DNA of 64,000 nucleotides from Chthonobacter rhizosphaerae (GTDB lineage: Bacteria > Pseudomonadota > Alphaproteobacteria > Rhizobiales > Pleomorphomonadaceae): NCBI RefSeq assembly GCF_013839525.1, contig NZ_JACDIS010000003.1, positions 186,001 to 250,000 of the forward strand, written 5' to 3'. The position numbers and the translations under genes were made by a program. Shown here piece after piece: positions 47,857 to 57,204 of the stretch. A model generated the notes under the pieces. That model searched no databases, had not been told where the DNA came from, and was given only the letters and a program-made list of their open reading frames with translations. Every line of letters begins with the position of its first letter. The first letter of the stretch is position 1.

Positions 47857-48228
47857 TCAGAGGCTCGCCGTGTAGGCGGCGTAGGCGTCGGCATCCATGA
47901 GATCGCCGAGGTCGGCCTCGTCGGCGATCTCCACCTTGAAGAACCAGCCGTCGCCCTCCGGGGCCTCGTTGACGAGGGCGGGCGTGTCGGCGAGGGCCTG
48001 GTTGGCCTCCGCGATGGTGCCGGTGACGGGCGAGAAGACGTCGCTCGCCACCTTCACGCTTTCCACCACGGCGGCATCCCCGCCCTTGGTGACGGCCCGC
48101 CCGGGGTCGGGCAGGTCGACGAACACCACGTCGCCAAGCTGGGCCTGGGCGTAGTCGGTGATGCCGACCGTCGCGACCTTGCCCGCAACGTCGATCCACT
48201 CGTGGTCCTTGGTGTAGAGACGCGCCAT
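47857..48228 (-). CDS. gcvH: glycine cleavage system H protein
   Basis: Small lipoyl carrier that shuttles aminomethyl between P, T and L proteins. 123 aa from ATG 48228; ATG 48240 is also possible (AGAGG upstream of both). The lipoylated lysine is in [40 protein letters not shown] is the conserved N-terminal region. In the 111-nt gap after gcvT there is a GGCCCG-TGATG-CGGGCC hairpin (48318-48334) and an AT-rich patch. Confidence 0.96.
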   Translation of the reverse strand: MARLYTKDHEWIDVAGKVATVGITDYAQAQLGDVVFVDLPDPGRAVTKGGDAAVVESVKVASDVFSPVTGTIAEANQALADTPALVNEAPEGDGWFFKVEIADEADLGDLMDADAYAAYTASL

Positions 48229-48339
48229 GGGGGAGTTCATCCTCTGCTGCAGAGTCAGGTTCTGGTTGCAGTATGCTGAATTCATTATTTGTTTACGGTC
48301 CCGTTCACGCGCCGCGCGGCCCGTGATGCGGGCCGGACT

Positions 48340-49521
48340 TCACGTGCCGCGATAGAAGCGGGCCGGCACGAAGGGGAGCGGCACGACCTCCGCCGGCAGC
48401 ACCTTGCCGCGCACGAGAAGGCCGATCCGGGTGCCGGGCGCCGCGTGGGCGGCGGCCACGTAGCCCATGGCGACGGGGCCGTTCACCGTGGGGCCGAAGC
48501 CGCCGGACGTGACCGTGCCGATGGGCAGGCCGTCTTCGGAGAGGATCTCCGCGCCTTCCCGGGCGGGCGCCCTGCCCTCCGGCCGGATGCCGACGCGCCG
48601 GCGCGGCGCGCCGTTGGCGATCTGCTCGGCGATGACGTGGAAGCCCGGGAAGCCCCCCTCCTGCCGCCGGCGCTTCTGGATGGACCAGGTGAGGCCGGCT
48701 TCGACGGGCGTGGTGGTGGTGTCGATGTCGTGGCCGTAGAGGCAGAGGCCGGCCTCCAGGCGGAGCGAATCGCGCGCGCCGAGGCCGATGGGCTTCACGT
48801 CCGGGTCGGCGACGAGGGCGGCCCAGAGATCGGCGACGCGATCGTCGGCGACGGAGAGTTCGAACCCGTCCTCGCCGGTGTAGCCGGACCGGCTGGCGTG
48901 GACCGCGATGCCGGCGACGGTGGCGGGGCCGGCCGTCATGAAAGGCCAGGCGGCCACGTCGGCGCCGAGGCGGGCGAGCACGTCCACGGCCTTCGGACCC
49001 TGGAGCGCGAGGAGCGCCCGGTCCTTGACGGGCACGAGAGTGACGCCCGCCGGCAGGTGGTTTTCGATGTGGGCCATGTCGGCGGCCTTGGTGGCGGCGT
49101 TCACCACCAGCATCAGGGTGCCGTCCTGGCCGTCACCGGTTTCCTCGCCAGCGTGGGGGCGGTGGACCATCAGGTCGTCCAGGATGCCGCCGTGAGCGTC
49201 GAGGAGCTGGGTGTAGCGCTGGGCGCCGGGCTTGAGGCCGAGGATGTCGGCCGGGACCAGGGCCTCCAGGGCGGCGGCGGTCGTCGCGTGGTCGGGGCCG
49301 GCGAGGATCGCCTGGCCCATGTGGGACACGTCGAACAGGCCGGCGCCGGCGCGGGTGTGCAGGTGTTCCGCCAGGATGCCCTCGTACTGCACCGGCATCA
49401 GATAGCCGGCGAACGGCACCATCTTGGCGCCGAGCGCCCGGTGGGCGGCCGCGAGCGGCGTCGTCAGGAGGGGCGTCTCGGAGGTGGTGACGGTCGGCAG
49501 GGGGGCGGCCGAGGAAGTCAT
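48340..49521 (-). CDS. gcvT: glycine cleavage system T protein (aminomethyltransferase)
   Basis: Transfers the methylene group to tetrahydrofolate and releases ammonia. 393 aa. Seen: LGAKMVPFAGYLMPVQYEGILAEH, FDVSHMGQ, YTGEDGFELSV with the folate-contacting aspartate region, and LGARDSLRLEAGLCLYGHDID. GGAGCCC lies before ATG 49521. It heads gcvT-H-PA-PB, under the tandem glycine riboswitch. The L protein (lpd) gene is not in this window. Confidence 0.96.
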   Translation of the reverse strand: MTSSAAPLPTVTTSETPLLTTPLAAAHRALGAKMVPFAGYLMPVQYEGILAEHLHTRAGAGLFDVSHMGQAILAGPDHATTAAALEALVPADILGLKPGAQRYTQLLDAHGGILDDLMVHRPHAGEETGDGQDGTLMLVVNAATKAADMAHIENHLPAGVTLVPVKDRALLALQGPKAVDVLARLGADVAAWPFMTAGPATVAGIAVHASRSGYTGEDGFELSVADDRVADLWAALVADPDVKPIGLGARDSLRLEAGLCLYGHDIDTTTTPVEAGLTWSIQKRRRQEGGFPGFHVIAEQIANGAPRRRVGIRPEGRAPAREGAEILSEDGLPIGTVTSGGFGPTVNGPVAMGYVAAAHAAPGTRIGLLVRGKVLPAEVVPLPFVPARFYRGT

Positions 49522-49584
49522 CGGGTCGGGCTCCACGGGTCGGGCTCCACGTCAGGTTGGCGTCGAGGGGACAACCCCCGACAC

Positions 49585-49800
49585 GCCCCCTCTGTCGCAC
49601 GACCTGAGAGATTTCCCGTTCCGCGCCGGATCGTCCGCTGCGGCCGGTTACTCCGTCGGTGAGCCGGCCCGCGGTTTCCCGCCCGCCGTCTGCTTTCCAG
49701 AGCGTCACACGCCGCAGCGGTCCTTTTGCCTGAGAGTTTCCGGGGCGGTTGCTCCTTCGGCGCCGGGTCGGACCCGGTCTCTCCCGCGCGGCGACACGAG
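49585..49800 (-). promoter_or_regulatory. tandem glycine riboswitch in front of gcvT
   Basis: On the minus strand two aptamers follow each other. Aptamer 1 (about 49800-49710) has GGGAGAGAC at its start, GAAGGAGCAACCGCC and CTCTCAGGCAAAAGGACCG. Aptamer 2 (about 49705-49597) has CGGAGTAACCGG and ends AAATCTCTCAGGTCG. These are the conserved elements of glycine-I/II riboswitches. The second aptamer ends about 75 nt before the gcvT ATG, with a GGGG-GTTGT-CCCC stem between that could be the expression platform. Tandem glycine riboswitches usually turn gcv expression on when glycine binds. Confidence 0.92.
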
Positions 49801-49976
49801 ACCCTTCTGAGATACTGCGAGATCACCTATTGGGCAATAGGATCAGGCGATGATTTGTGGGCGGGAGGGCGAAGAGGCGGGGATAAGGGGTGAAGATGAG
49901 CGCGGAGGCGGAGGGATCGGGTGTGAGGGCGTCGAGCTTCGCCGCTCGGAGAGGAAGGCGCCCAATCCTCCGCCGC

Positions 49977-50088
49977 CATGGTCCGCGCAGGCGGAACACC
50001 CCCGCATGGGGCGGTCCGAAGCGGGCGACGTCCGGTTGACGGGTCGGCGGGCGGGGAATGCGTGGGTGGTCCGCCTACGCGGACCATG
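49977..50088. repeat. 25-bp inverted repeat with 62-nt spacer
   Basis: Arms at 49977-50001 and 50064-50088, complementary at 23 of 25 positions. The right arm also forms its own hairpin GGTCCGC-CTAC-GCGGACC (50068-50085). Resembles a small palindromic intergenic element or a remnant of a mobile element; no transposase nearby. Confidence 0.65.
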
Positions 50089-50162
50089 ACGGGCGGCGGC
50101 GGTCGACGGGCGGCGGTGGTAGGGCGGGCGCGGTCGTGATTTCGCGCCGGCCGCGCTCCCGA

Positions 50163-50738
50163 TCAGCTCTTCGCGCCGGTCTCGTCGAAGCCGACGTAGA
50201 TGACGTAGCGGGACTGGCCGGCGTCGGGCGGGACGACGACGTTCTCGACGATCTTGGACCAGTTGGTGGCGGCGGTGCCCGGGGCGATCTCGGCGGGGAT
50301 GACGTGGAGCTCCGAATAGAGCACCTCGTCGCCGTTGCGCACCAGGACGACGCGGACCGGCAGGTTCACCTGGCCGGTGGCGCCGGAGGGGCCGGCGAGG
50401 AGGCGGCCGGCGACGCCGACGCGCACGGCGGTGCCGACCTCGCTGGTGCGGCAGTCGCGGGAGAACTTGGAGACGGTCGCCTGGAAGCGCAGGGCGGACG
50501 GGTCGTCCTGCTTGCCGCGCTCGTAGACGGGCATGACCTGGGTGCCGTCGCGGACCTGCACCTGCGGGCAGACCTCGACCGGCCGGAACAGCTCGGCGGA
50601 TTCCTGCTCCTTGGCGAGGTCGCGCCCGCCGCTCATCACCGCGCCCGGGCTCATGTCGCCCACGGTGGAGCATCCCGCCAGCACCGAAACCACCGCGGCC
50701 AGCGCCGCGCCCCGAGAAAGCACGCCGATCGTCATCAT
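50163..50738 (-). CDS. hypothetical lipoprotein
   Basis: 191 aa. N-terminal signal with lipobox VLAGCS (Cys near residue 23) predicts lipid attachment at the cell envelope. The mature part includes [22 protein letters not shown] and [52 protein letters not shown], beta-sheet-like, with two cysteines. Similar proteins are widespread in rhizobia without known function. The frame is open upstream to 51923 antisense to ispH, which is not coding. Divergent from ispH. Confidence 0.8.
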   Translation of the reverse strand: MMTIGVLSRGAALAAVVSVLAGCSTVGDMSPGAVMSGGRDLAKEQESAELFRPVEVCPQVQVRDGTQVMPVYERGKQDDPSALRFQATVSKFSRDCRTSEVGTAVRVGVAGRLLAGPSGATGQVNLPVRVVLVRNGDEVLYSELHVIPAEIAPGTAATNWSKIVENVVVPPDAGQSRYVIYVGFDETGAKS

Positions 50739-50909
50739 GCGTCCGTCACCTCCGTCGGCGCCTCCCATAGCATGCGTTTTCCGCGAAGGCGACTCGCCGC
50801 GCCCGGCGAAAAAACCGGCGCGGGACCGTCGCTTGACAGGCCCGGCGTCACCACCTCTATTCCGACCAGACGCCGCCCACCCGTCGATGACCAAGCCCGA
50901 GGCCGTGCC

Positions 50910-51866
50910 TTGACCAAACCGCCGCTCTCCATCCTCCTCTGCGCCCCGCGCGGCTTCTGCGCCGGCGTGGACCGGGCGATCCAGATCGTCGACCTGGCGC
51001 TGGAGCGCTTCGGCGCGCCGGTCTACGTGCGGCACGAGATCGTGCACAACAAGTACGTGGTGGAGGAGCTGCGCCGGAAGGGCGCGGTGTTCGTCGAAGA
51101 GCTGGACGAGATCCCGGACACCGGGCAGCCGGTCGTGTTCTCCGCGCACGGCGTCGCCAAGGCGGTGCCGGAGGCGGCGCGCCTGCGCGGCTTCTTCCAG
51201 CTGGACGCCACCTGCCCGCTCGTCACCAAGGTGCACCGGGAGGCGGAGATCCACCACAAGCGCGGCCGGCACGTGATCCTGATCGGCCACGCGGGCCACC
51301 CGGAGGTGATCGGCACCATGGGCCAGCTGCCGGACGGCGCCGTGACCCTGGTGGAGACCCTGGACGACGTGGCCACGCTGGAGGCGCCGGACGGCGCGGC
51401 GCTGGCCTACACGACGCAGACGACCCTCTCGGTGGACGACACCAGGGCGATCGTGGAGGCGCTGACGGAGCGGTTCCCGACCATCACGGCGCCCCACAAG
51501 GAGGACATCTGCTACGCCACCACGAACCGGCAGGCCTCCGTGAAGGCGGTGGCCCCGAGGGTGGACGCCCTCTTCGTGGTCGGCGCGCCGAACTCGTCCA
51601 ACTCCCAGCGCCTGCGCGAAGTGGCCGCGCGGGAGGGCTGCACCCGCGCCTACCTGATCCAGCGGGCGGCGGAGATCGACTGGGAGGCGGTGGGCGAGAT
51701 CCGGACCGTCGGCATCACGGCGGGCGCGTCCGCGCCGGAGGTGCTGGTCGAGGAGGTGATCGACGCCCTCGCGGAGCGCTACGACGTGACGGTGGAGACC
51801 GTGCGCACCGCCGACGAGACGATCGCCTTCAACCTGCCGCGCGAGCTGCGCGCCGGCGCCGCCTGA
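50910..51866 (+). CDS. ispH: 4-hydroxy-3-methylbut-2-enyl diphosphate reductase
   Basis: Last enzyme of the MEP pathway, makes IPP and DMAPP with a 4Fe-4S cluster. 318 aa. The three cluster cysteines are in [28 protein letters not shown] and [21 protein letters not shown] is the substrate-binding part. The only plausible start is TTG 50910, with GAGG seven bases upstream; no ATG or GTG is in frame close by. A nine-codon ORF (ATG 50887) ends at 50913 and overlaps the TTG. First gene of ispH-thrB-rnhA. Confidence 0.95.
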   Translation: MTKPPLSILLCAPRGFCAGVDRAIQIVDLALERFGAPVYVRHEIVHNKYVVEELRRKGAVFVEELDEIPDTGQPVVFSAHGVAKAVPEAARLRGFFQLDATCPLVTKVHREAEIHHKRGRHVILIGHAGHPEVIGTMGQLPDGAVTLVETLDDVATLEAPDGAALAYTTQTTLSVDDTRAIVEALTERFPTITAPHKEDICYATTNRQASVKAVAPRVDALFVVGAPNSSNSQRLREVAAREGCTRAYLIQRAAEIDWEAVGEIRTVGITAGASAPEVLVEEVIDALAERYDVTVETVRTADETIAFNLPRELRAGAA

Positions 51867-51921
51867 CCGGCCCGCCTCCCCCAAGCCCTTCCCGCCGCCC
51901 TTCTTCAGGAGCCAAGCCGCC

Positions 51922-52902
51922 ATGGCGGTCTACACCGAGGTCTCGGACGACGAGCTCGCGGCCTTCCTCACCCGCTACGACCTCGGCGGCCTCGTGTCGT
52001 TGAAGGGGATCGCCGAGGGGGTGGAGAACTCCAACTTTCTCCTGCGCACGGAGACCGGCACCTACATCCTCACCCTCTACGAGAAGCGGGTGAACCCGAA
52101 CGACCTGCCGTTCTTCATCGGCCTGATGGAGCACCTGGCGGCGGCGGGCATCACCTGCCCGCAGCCGGTGAAGGCGCGGAACGGCGAGGCGCTCGGCGAC
52201 CTCGCCGGGCGCAAGGCGTGCATCGTGACCTTCCTCGACGGGGTGTGGGTGAAGCGGCCGACGGTCACCCACTGCCGGCAGTTGGGCGAGGTGCTGGCGA
52301 AGCTCCACCTCGCCGGGCGGGACTTCAAGATGGCGCGGCCGAACGCCCTGTCGGTCGGAAGCTGGCGGCCGCTGTTCGACCAGAGCCGCGACCGGGCCGA
52401 CGAGGTGGTGCCGGGGCTGGTGGCCGAGATCGACGCGGACCTCGACGCTCTGGAGGACGGCTGGCCGGCGGACCTGCCGGCCGGCGTGATCCACGCGGAC
52501 CTCTTCACGGACAACGTGTTCTTCCTGAAGGACCGGCTCTCCGGCCTGATCGACTTCTATTTCGCCTGCACCGACTCGTTCGCCTACGACGTGGCGATCT
52601 GCCTGAACGCCTGGTGCTTCGAGCCGACCCATGAGTTGAACGTCACCAAGTCGCGGGCGTTTCTGACAGCCTATGCGGAGATCCGCCCGTTCACCGACGC
52701 GGAGATCGCCGCCCTGCCGATGCTCGCCCGCGGCGCCGCCATGCGCTTCTTCCTGACCCGCCTCTACGACTGGCTGACCACGCCGGCGGGGGCGCTCGTG
52801 AAGAAGAAGGATCCTCTCGAGTATCTCCGGAAAATGCGCTTTCATCGCAGTGTCGCATCCGCCGCCGACTATGGCCTTCAGGTCGAGGGAATCGGCCGAT
52901 GA
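51922..52902 (+). CDS. thrB: homoserine kinase (APH-fold type)
   Basis: Phosphorylates homoserine for threonine synthesis. 326 aa; this is the aminoglycoside-phosphotransferase-like form found in alphaproteobacteria and pseudomonads, not the GHMP form of E. coli. Seen: [29 protein letters not shown] at the N-terminus, the catalytic loop [14 protein letters not shown] and the metal aspartate in [10 protein letters not shown]. The stop overlaps the rnhA start (ATGA). thrC follows 5 kb further right on the same strand. Confidence 0.95.
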   Translation: MAVYTEVSDDELAAFLTRYDLGGLVSLKGIAEGVENSNFLLRTETGTYILTLYEKRVNPNDLPFFIGLMEHLAAAGITCPQPVKARNGEALGDLAGRKACIVTFLDGVWVKRPTVTHCRQLGEVLAKLHLAGRDFKMARPNALSVGSWRPLFDQSRDRADEVVPGLVAEIDADLDALEDGWPADLPAGVIHADLFTDNVFFLKDRLSGLIDFYFACTDSFAYDVAICLNAWCFEPTHELNVTKSRAFLTAYAEIRPFTDAEIAALPMLARGAAMRFFLTRLYDWLTTPAGALVKKKDPLEYLRKMRFHRSVASAADYGLQVEGIGR

Positions 52903-53372
52903 GCGACGAGACCACGCTCCCGCGCGTGACCGTCTGGACGGACGGCGCCTGTTCGGGAAATCCGGGACCTGGTGGGTGGGGAGCGATCCTGCAGTGGGGC
53001 GATCGGGAGAGAGAACTCTCAGGCGGCGAGCCGGACACCACCAACAATCGCATGGAGCTGATCGCGGCCTGCTCGGCCCTGGAGGCGCTGAAGAAGCGCT
53101 GCCAGGTGGACCTGTGGACCGACAGCCAGTACGTGAAGGGCGGCATCACCGGCTGGATCCACGGCTGGAAGCGCAACGGCTGGAAGACCGCCGACAAGAA
53201 GCCGGTGAAGAACGCCGACCTCTGGCAGCGGCTGGAGACGGCGCGGCTGAACCACGAGGTCACCTGGCACTGGGTGAAGGGCCACGCCGGCCACGACATG
53301 AACGAACGCGCCGACGCCCTCGCCCGTGCCGGGATGGCGCCCTTCCTGCAGCGGCGGCGCTCGGGCACCTGA
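52899..53372 (+). CDS. rnhA: ribonuclease HI
   Basis: Degrades RNA in RNA-DNA hybrids. 157 aa. The catalytic acidic residues are visible: Asp in [19 protein letters not shown], Glu in NNRMELIAA, Asp in LWTDSQYV and Asp in [12 protein letters not shown]; His is in VKGHAGH. Overlaps thrB by four bases (ATGA), so the two are coupled. Confidence 0.97.
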   Translation: MSDETTLPRVTVWTDGACSGNPGPGGWGAILQWGDRERELSGGEPDTTNNRMELIAACSALEALKKRCQVDLWTDSQYVKGGITGWIHGWKRNGWKTADKKPVKNADLWQRLETARLNHEVTWHWVKGHAGHDMNERADALARAGMAPFLQRRRSGT

Positions 53373-53421
53373 GCGCGGCACTCGCCGGGTCCGCCGCGGT
53401 GGCCGCGACGGGAGCGGCGCC

Positions 53422-54357
53422 ATGAACGACCACGTGACGCCGCCGGGCGGCGACCTCGATCCGCTCGCCGCCGTGGCGCCGGTCACCCGCCGGGTGCTGG
53501 TGGTCGCCAATCCGATCGCGGGCGGCTTCCGCTACAAGGCCCTGGAGCGCTACGCGGCGCGGCTCGACACGCTCGGCGTCCGCGTCACGGTGTGGCTGAC
53601 GCGCTATGCGGGCAACCTGACCGAGATTGCGGAGGAGCTGGACCCGGGCGTGGACACGCTGGTGGTGGGCGGCGGCGACGGGTCGATCAACGAGGCGGTG
53701 ACCGGCCTGTTGCGCCGCCCGCACCCGGCGCCGGCCCTCGGCGTGCTTCCGTTCGGCACGGCGAACGTGCTCGCCCACGAACTCGCCCTGCCCTTCCGGC
53801 CGGAAGCCATGGCGGACGCCACCGTGGCGCGCCGGCTGGCGCCGCTCCACCTCGGCCGGATCGGCGACCGGCCGTTCATCCTGATGGTGTCCGCCGGCTT
53901 CGACGGCGACGTGGTGCACGCGGTGGAACCGGCGGTGAAGCGGCGCTGGGGCAAGCTCGCCTACGCGTCTGCCGCGGTGCGGCTGGCGCTGGCGGCCCAA
54001 GGGCGAGACGTGATCGTGGAGGCGGACGGCGTCACCCGCGTGTGCCGGCTGGCGGTGGTGACCACGGCGGGCTTCTACGGCGGGCCGCTCGCCATCACGC
54101 GCAACACCCACGTGACCCGGGCGGGCCTGCGCCTGGTGACCCTGTCGGACGACAGGCCGGGCACCCTGGCGGGGGCCGCCCTGGCGCTCGCCCGCGGGCG
54201 GCTCGATCGGCATCCGGCGGTGACGGACGTGGAGGTGTCGGCGGTGCGCCTCGGCGGGGCGGGCGTGAAGCTGCAGATCGATGGCGACAAGCTGGCCGCC
54301 ACCGACGCCCTCATCACGGCCGAGCCCCGGGTGCTGGCGGTGGTGACGCGCCCCTGA
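53422..54357 (+). CDS. diacylglycerol kinase-family lipid kinase
   Basis: 311 aa. The catalytic domain of the DAGK/YegS/sphingosine kinase fold: VLVVANPIAGGFRYKALERY at the N-terminus, the GGGDGSINEAV nucleotide loop, and LGVLPFGTANVLAHELALP. A beta-rich C-terminal domain follows. Substrate may be diacylglycerol, a sphingoid base or another lipid. GGGAGCGG lies before ATG 53422, 49 nt after rnhA, possibly in the same operon. Interesting in view of the ceramidase-like gene elsewhere in the window, though not linked. Confidence 0.87.
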   Translation: MNDHVTPPGGDLDPLAAVAPVTRRVLVVANPIAGGFRYKALERYAARLDTLGVRVTVWLTRYAGNLTEIAEELDPGVDTLVVGGGDGSINEAVTGLLRRPHPAPALGVLPFGTANVLAHELALPFRPEAMADATVARRLAPLHLGRIGDRPFILMVSAGFDGDVVHAVEPAVKRRWGKLAYASAAVRLALAAQGRDVIVEADGVTRVCRLAVVTTAGFYGGPLAITRNTHVTRAGLRLVTLSDDRPGTLAGAALALARGRLDRHPAVTDVEVSAVRLGGAGVKLQIDGDKLAATDALITAEPRVLAVVTRP

Positions 54358-54470
54358 GGGACGCGGGGCGGCCGGCAGGAGACCGGAACACCGAAGGCCG
54401 CGGGCGGTTGCGGTGACGGGCGGGGCGGTCGTGGAAAGACCGCCCGACGGAGCCGGCAAGGAGGCGCGGC

Positions 54471-54863
54471 ATGGATTCTCTCTCGGGTGGCTGCCTGTGC
54501 GGCGACGTGCGGTTCGTGGCGGTGGGCCGCCCCTATCGCGTCGGCCTCTGCCACTGCCTCGACTGCCGCAAGCACCATGGGGCGGTGTTTCACGCCTCGG
54601 CGATCTACCCGGAGGACGCCGTGACGGTGACGGGCGAGACGCGCGACTACGCCGGGCGCTTCTTCTGTCCGCGCTGCGGTTCGTCCGTCTTCGCCCGCAC
54701 CGGGGACGAAATCGAAGTGAGCCTCGGGAGCCTCGATGCCCCCGACCAGCTGACGCCGACCTACGAGAGCTGGACCATCCGGCGGGACTCCTGGCTGCCG
54801 CCCTTCCCGCTCGCCCGGCGATACGAGCGCGACCGCGACCCCGTGAGCCGGTTCGAGGACTAG
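54471..54863 (+). CDS. GFA (CENP-V)-fold zinc protein
   Basis: 130 aa. Zinc-binding cysteines: GGCLCGDVRF, CHCLDCRKHHG and FFCPRCGSSVF, in the order of the glutathione-dependent formaldehyde-activating enzyme family. Most family members have no proven activity, and a formaldehyde role should not be assumed. GGAGG precedes the ATG. It ends where copy 2 of the dispersed repeat begins. Confidence 0.88.
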   Translation: MDSLSGGCLCGDVRFVAVGRPYRVGLCHCLDCRKHHGAVFHASAIYPEDAVTVTGETRDYAGRFFCPRCGSSVFARTGDEIEVSLGSLDAPDQLTPTYESWTIRRDSWLPPFPLARRYERDRDPVSRFED

Positions 54864-54994
54864 AGCGCTTGCCGACCTGACGGACTCGTCCGGTCGGAAA
54901 GACATCACTCCAGGATCAATAAACAGGAGCATTCTTTCGGAGCAGGAGCATTCTCTCGGCGATCAAGTCGTGCAACCTGATCGGATAATGCTCC
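54863..54994. repeat. dispersed palindromic element, copy 2
   Basis: Same layout as the element at 40759-40874: GAGCGCTTGCC, a 10-bp hairpin with one mismatch (54873-54896), then GGAGCATTCTCTC ... GATAATGCTCC. Within this copy the segment AGGAGCATTCTTTCGG is duplicated as AGGAGCATTCTCTCGG. It lies after the GFA gene, as copy 1 lies after amn. Confidence 0.75.
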
Positions 54995-55040
54995 AGGTGG
55001 GCGGGGGCAGCGGCCCGAGGGGGCGCTGCCCGCCGCACGA

Positions 55041-55526
55041 TCACAGCCTCTCGATGACGGCGGCGGCGCCGGAGACGGTGGCCTGGCCGGGCTTCTCCTC
55101 CACGTCGAGGGCGGTGACCTTGCCGTCCTCCACGATGGCGGCGTAGCGCTTGGAGCGGATGCCGAGCCCGCCGCCGGTGAGGTCGATGTCGAGGCCGGCC
55201 GCCTTGGTGAAGACCGCGGAGCCGTCGGCCGCGAAGGTGACCTTCTCCAGGCCGCCCGAGTGCTGGGCCCAGGCCTTCATCACATAGGGGTCGTTGACCG
55301 ACAGGCAGATGATGTCGTCCACACCCTTGGCCTTGATGGCCTCGGCGTTCTCGATGAAGCCCGGCAGGTGGTTCATCGAGCAGGTGGGCGTGAAGGCGCC
55401 CGGCACCGCGAACAGCACGACCTTCTTGCCGGCGAACAGATCCGCCGTGGATTTCTCGACGGCGGCGTCCGCCGTCACGACCTTCAACGTCACTTCCGGC
55501 AGCTTGTCGCCGACACCGATCGTCAT
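55041..55526 (-). CDS. Prx5-type peroxiredoxin
   Basis: Thiol peroxidase that reduces peroxides, often using glutathione or glutaredoxin. 161 aa. The peroxidatic Cys49 sits in VPGAFTPTCSMNHLPGF; the resolving-type Cys is in DIICLSVNDPYVM. The C-terminal part GLGIRSKRYAAIVEDGKV fits. A purine-rich ribosome binding site lies before ATG 55526. It stands alone. Confidence 0.93.
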   Translation of the reverse strand: MTIGVGDKLPEVTLKVVTADAAVEKSTADLFAGKKVVLFAVPGAFTPTCSMNHLPGFIENAEAIKAKGVDDIICLSVNDPYVMKAWAQHSGGLEKVTFAADGSAVFTKAAGLDIDLTGGGLGIRSKRYAAIVEDGKVTALDVEEKPGQATVSGAAAVIERL

Positions 55527-55615
55527 CCTGGCACCCCTTGGCTCTCTCGGATTGTCCTGCGCCCAAGCTCGCGGTTCTGCTGCGGCGCATCAGGGAAATA
55601 GCGTAGAGCGGGCCG

Positions 55616-56437
55616 TCAGGGAAGCGGGCGCGTCGCCTCGACGCCCCCGTCCGGGGTGGTGACGGTGAAACGCATGGGCGTGCCGGTCGTCCGCGCCGTC
55701 TTGGGCCTGCCGCCGAGGGAGAGGCTGAACACCGCGAGGTCGCCGTCCCGGCGCACGGGTTCGGGCTGGCCGATGTACCAGTCGGCCGGCGGCTCGACGA
55801 AGAGGTCGACCGTCGGGGCGGCGCCCTCCCCGGTCCGCACCCTCACCTCCACGGTCTCGGGATCGATCGCCGTGACGGCCTCGACGGCCGGCAGGAGGCC
55901 GGGCTGCTCCGGTGCGGGAACCCGGGCGAGGGCCGCGTCGACGAGGGCGGCGGCGGCCGGGTCGGCGGGAGCGGCGGGATCGAGGGTCGCCTCCAGCACG
56001 GCGGCGCCGGGCACGCAGACCTCGCGGCAGAAGCCGAATCGGAAATCGATCCGCAGGGACACGGGCCGCGCCGGATCGGCGGGCGCGACCAGGATCGGCA
56101 GCACGAGCCGGCCGTGATAGACGATGGACGTGCCGAAGCCGTCGAAGTAGCGCTCCGGCGCGGGATAGCGCACCTCGACGCCCGCCAGATTACCGCTTCC
56201 CGCCGTGTCGAGAACCGGCGGCAGCCCCGCGTCGCCCGGGTGGCGCCAGTAGGTGTGCCAGCCGTCGGCGAGGTCCATCCGCACCGCGGCGCGGTAGCGG
56301 CCGTCCGGGCCGGGGCCGCCGCCGGCGACGAGGAGGCTCACCTCCGGGTGCGGGATGCTCGGCGCGCCGGCACCCGCAACCCCCGGCAGGACGGCCAGCA
56401 GACCGGCGGCGAGAAGGCGGAACAAGACCTTAGACAC
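55616..56437 (-). CDS. exported DsbD N-terminal-like protein
   Basis: 273 aa from GTG 56437 with GGGAGG about 11 nt upstream. A signal peptide (residues 1-24, LFRLLAAGLLAVLPGVAGA) is followed by the DsbD alpha-like fold: DLADGWHTYWRHPGDAGLPP, YHGRLVLPILVAPAD and FGFCREVCVPGAAVLEA with a C-x3-C pair. Full DsbD proteins add a transmembrane electron pathway and a thioredoxin domain; both are absent. Probably a periplasmic thiol protein. Upstream gene algH is divergent. Confidence 0.82.
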   Translation of the reverse strand: MSKVLFRLLAAGLLAVLPGVAGAGAPSIPHPEVSLLVAGGGPGPDGRYRAAVRMDLADGWHTYWRHPGDAGLPPVLDTAGSGNLAGVEVRYPAPERYFDGFGTSIVYHGRLVLPILVAPADPARPVSLRIDFRFGFCREVCVPGAAVLEATLDPAAPADPAAAALVDAALARVPAPEQPGLLPAVEAVTAIDPETVEVRVRTGEGAAPTVDLFVEPPADWYIGQPEPVRRDGDLAVFSLSLGGRPKTARTTGTPMRFTVTTPDGGVEATRPLP

Positions 56438-56601
56438 GGCGGCGACGGGCCTCCCTGTTTGGCTCCGAGGGTCTATATGCTTGAAACGCACTTCCCGCGC
56501 GTCATAATGTCGTGACGATCGGCGAAGATTCATTGGTACACGGCAGCCTGTTGGCGACGGCAGCATGGTCCGTCACCCACACAAGGAGCGGGTTCTGCCC
56601 C

Positions 56602-57192
56602 ATGGGCCAGCAGCAGACCTATCTCGACGGGCAGTTCCTGATCGCCATGCCGGGTGTGGAAGAGAGCTCGTTCGCCCGGACGGTGGTCTACGTGTGCGCC
56701 CATTCGGCCGAGGGCGCCATGGGGCTGATCATCAACAAGCCGATGGCGCACCTGTCCTTCCGGGATCTTCTGGTGCAGCTGGAGATCATCCCGGAGAGCG
56801 AGGCGATCCGCCTGCCCTCGACCGCGTCGGCCATGCGGGTGCACCGCGGCGGACCGGTGGAGACCGGGCGCGGATTCGTGCTGCACACCTCCGACTACCA
56901 CCTGGAGAATTCCACGCTGCCGATCAACGAGCACGTCTCGCTGACCGCCACCCTGGAGATCCTGAAGGCGATCGCCGACGGGCGCGGTCCGGACCAGGCG
57001 CTGCTCGCGCTCGGCTACGCGGGCTGGGCGCCGGGCCAGCTGGAAACGGAGATCCAGAACAACGGCTGGCTGACCTGCGATGCCGACCCGGCGATCATCT
57101 TCGAGGCCGACCTCGACAACCGCTACGGCCTCGCGCTGGCGAGCCTCGGCATCGACCCGGCGCTCCTCTCCACCGAACTCGGCCACGCCTGA
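56602..57192 (+). CDS. AlgH/YqgE family protein
   Basis: 196 aa from ATG 56602 (AAGGAG about 13 nt upstream); the frame is open to 56512. Seen: [60 protein letters not shown] and [21 protein letters not shown], all hallmarks of DUF179. The name comes from a proposed alginate regulator in Pseudomonas; the molecular function is not settled. Confidence 0.92.
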   Translation: MGQQQTYLDGQFLIAMPGVEESSFARTVVYVCAHSAEGAMGLIINKPMAHLSFRDLLVQLEIIPESEAIRLPSTASAMRVHRGGPVETGRGFVLHTSDYHLENSTLPINEHVSLTATLEILKAIADGRGPDQALLALGYAGWAPGQLETEIQNNGWLTCDADPAIIFEADLDNRYGLALASLGIDPALLSTELGHA

Positions 57193-57204
57193 CCGCACCG
57201 ACCC

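Larger units (their letters stand above)
49522..50162. other. 641-nt gene-free stretch between gcvT and the lipoprotein gene
   Basis: The left 280 nt are the glycine riboswitch leader. The right 350 nt hold a purine-biased tract (49855-49920) and the 25-bp inverted repeat. No supported ORF is present. Confidence 0.6.

Noticed and set aside
44871-47894. 1007-codon frame suggesting a single fused gcvP
   Set aside because: The first 476 codons are out-of-frame reading of gcvPA. The real arrangement is gcvPA and gcvPB with a TGATG overlap.
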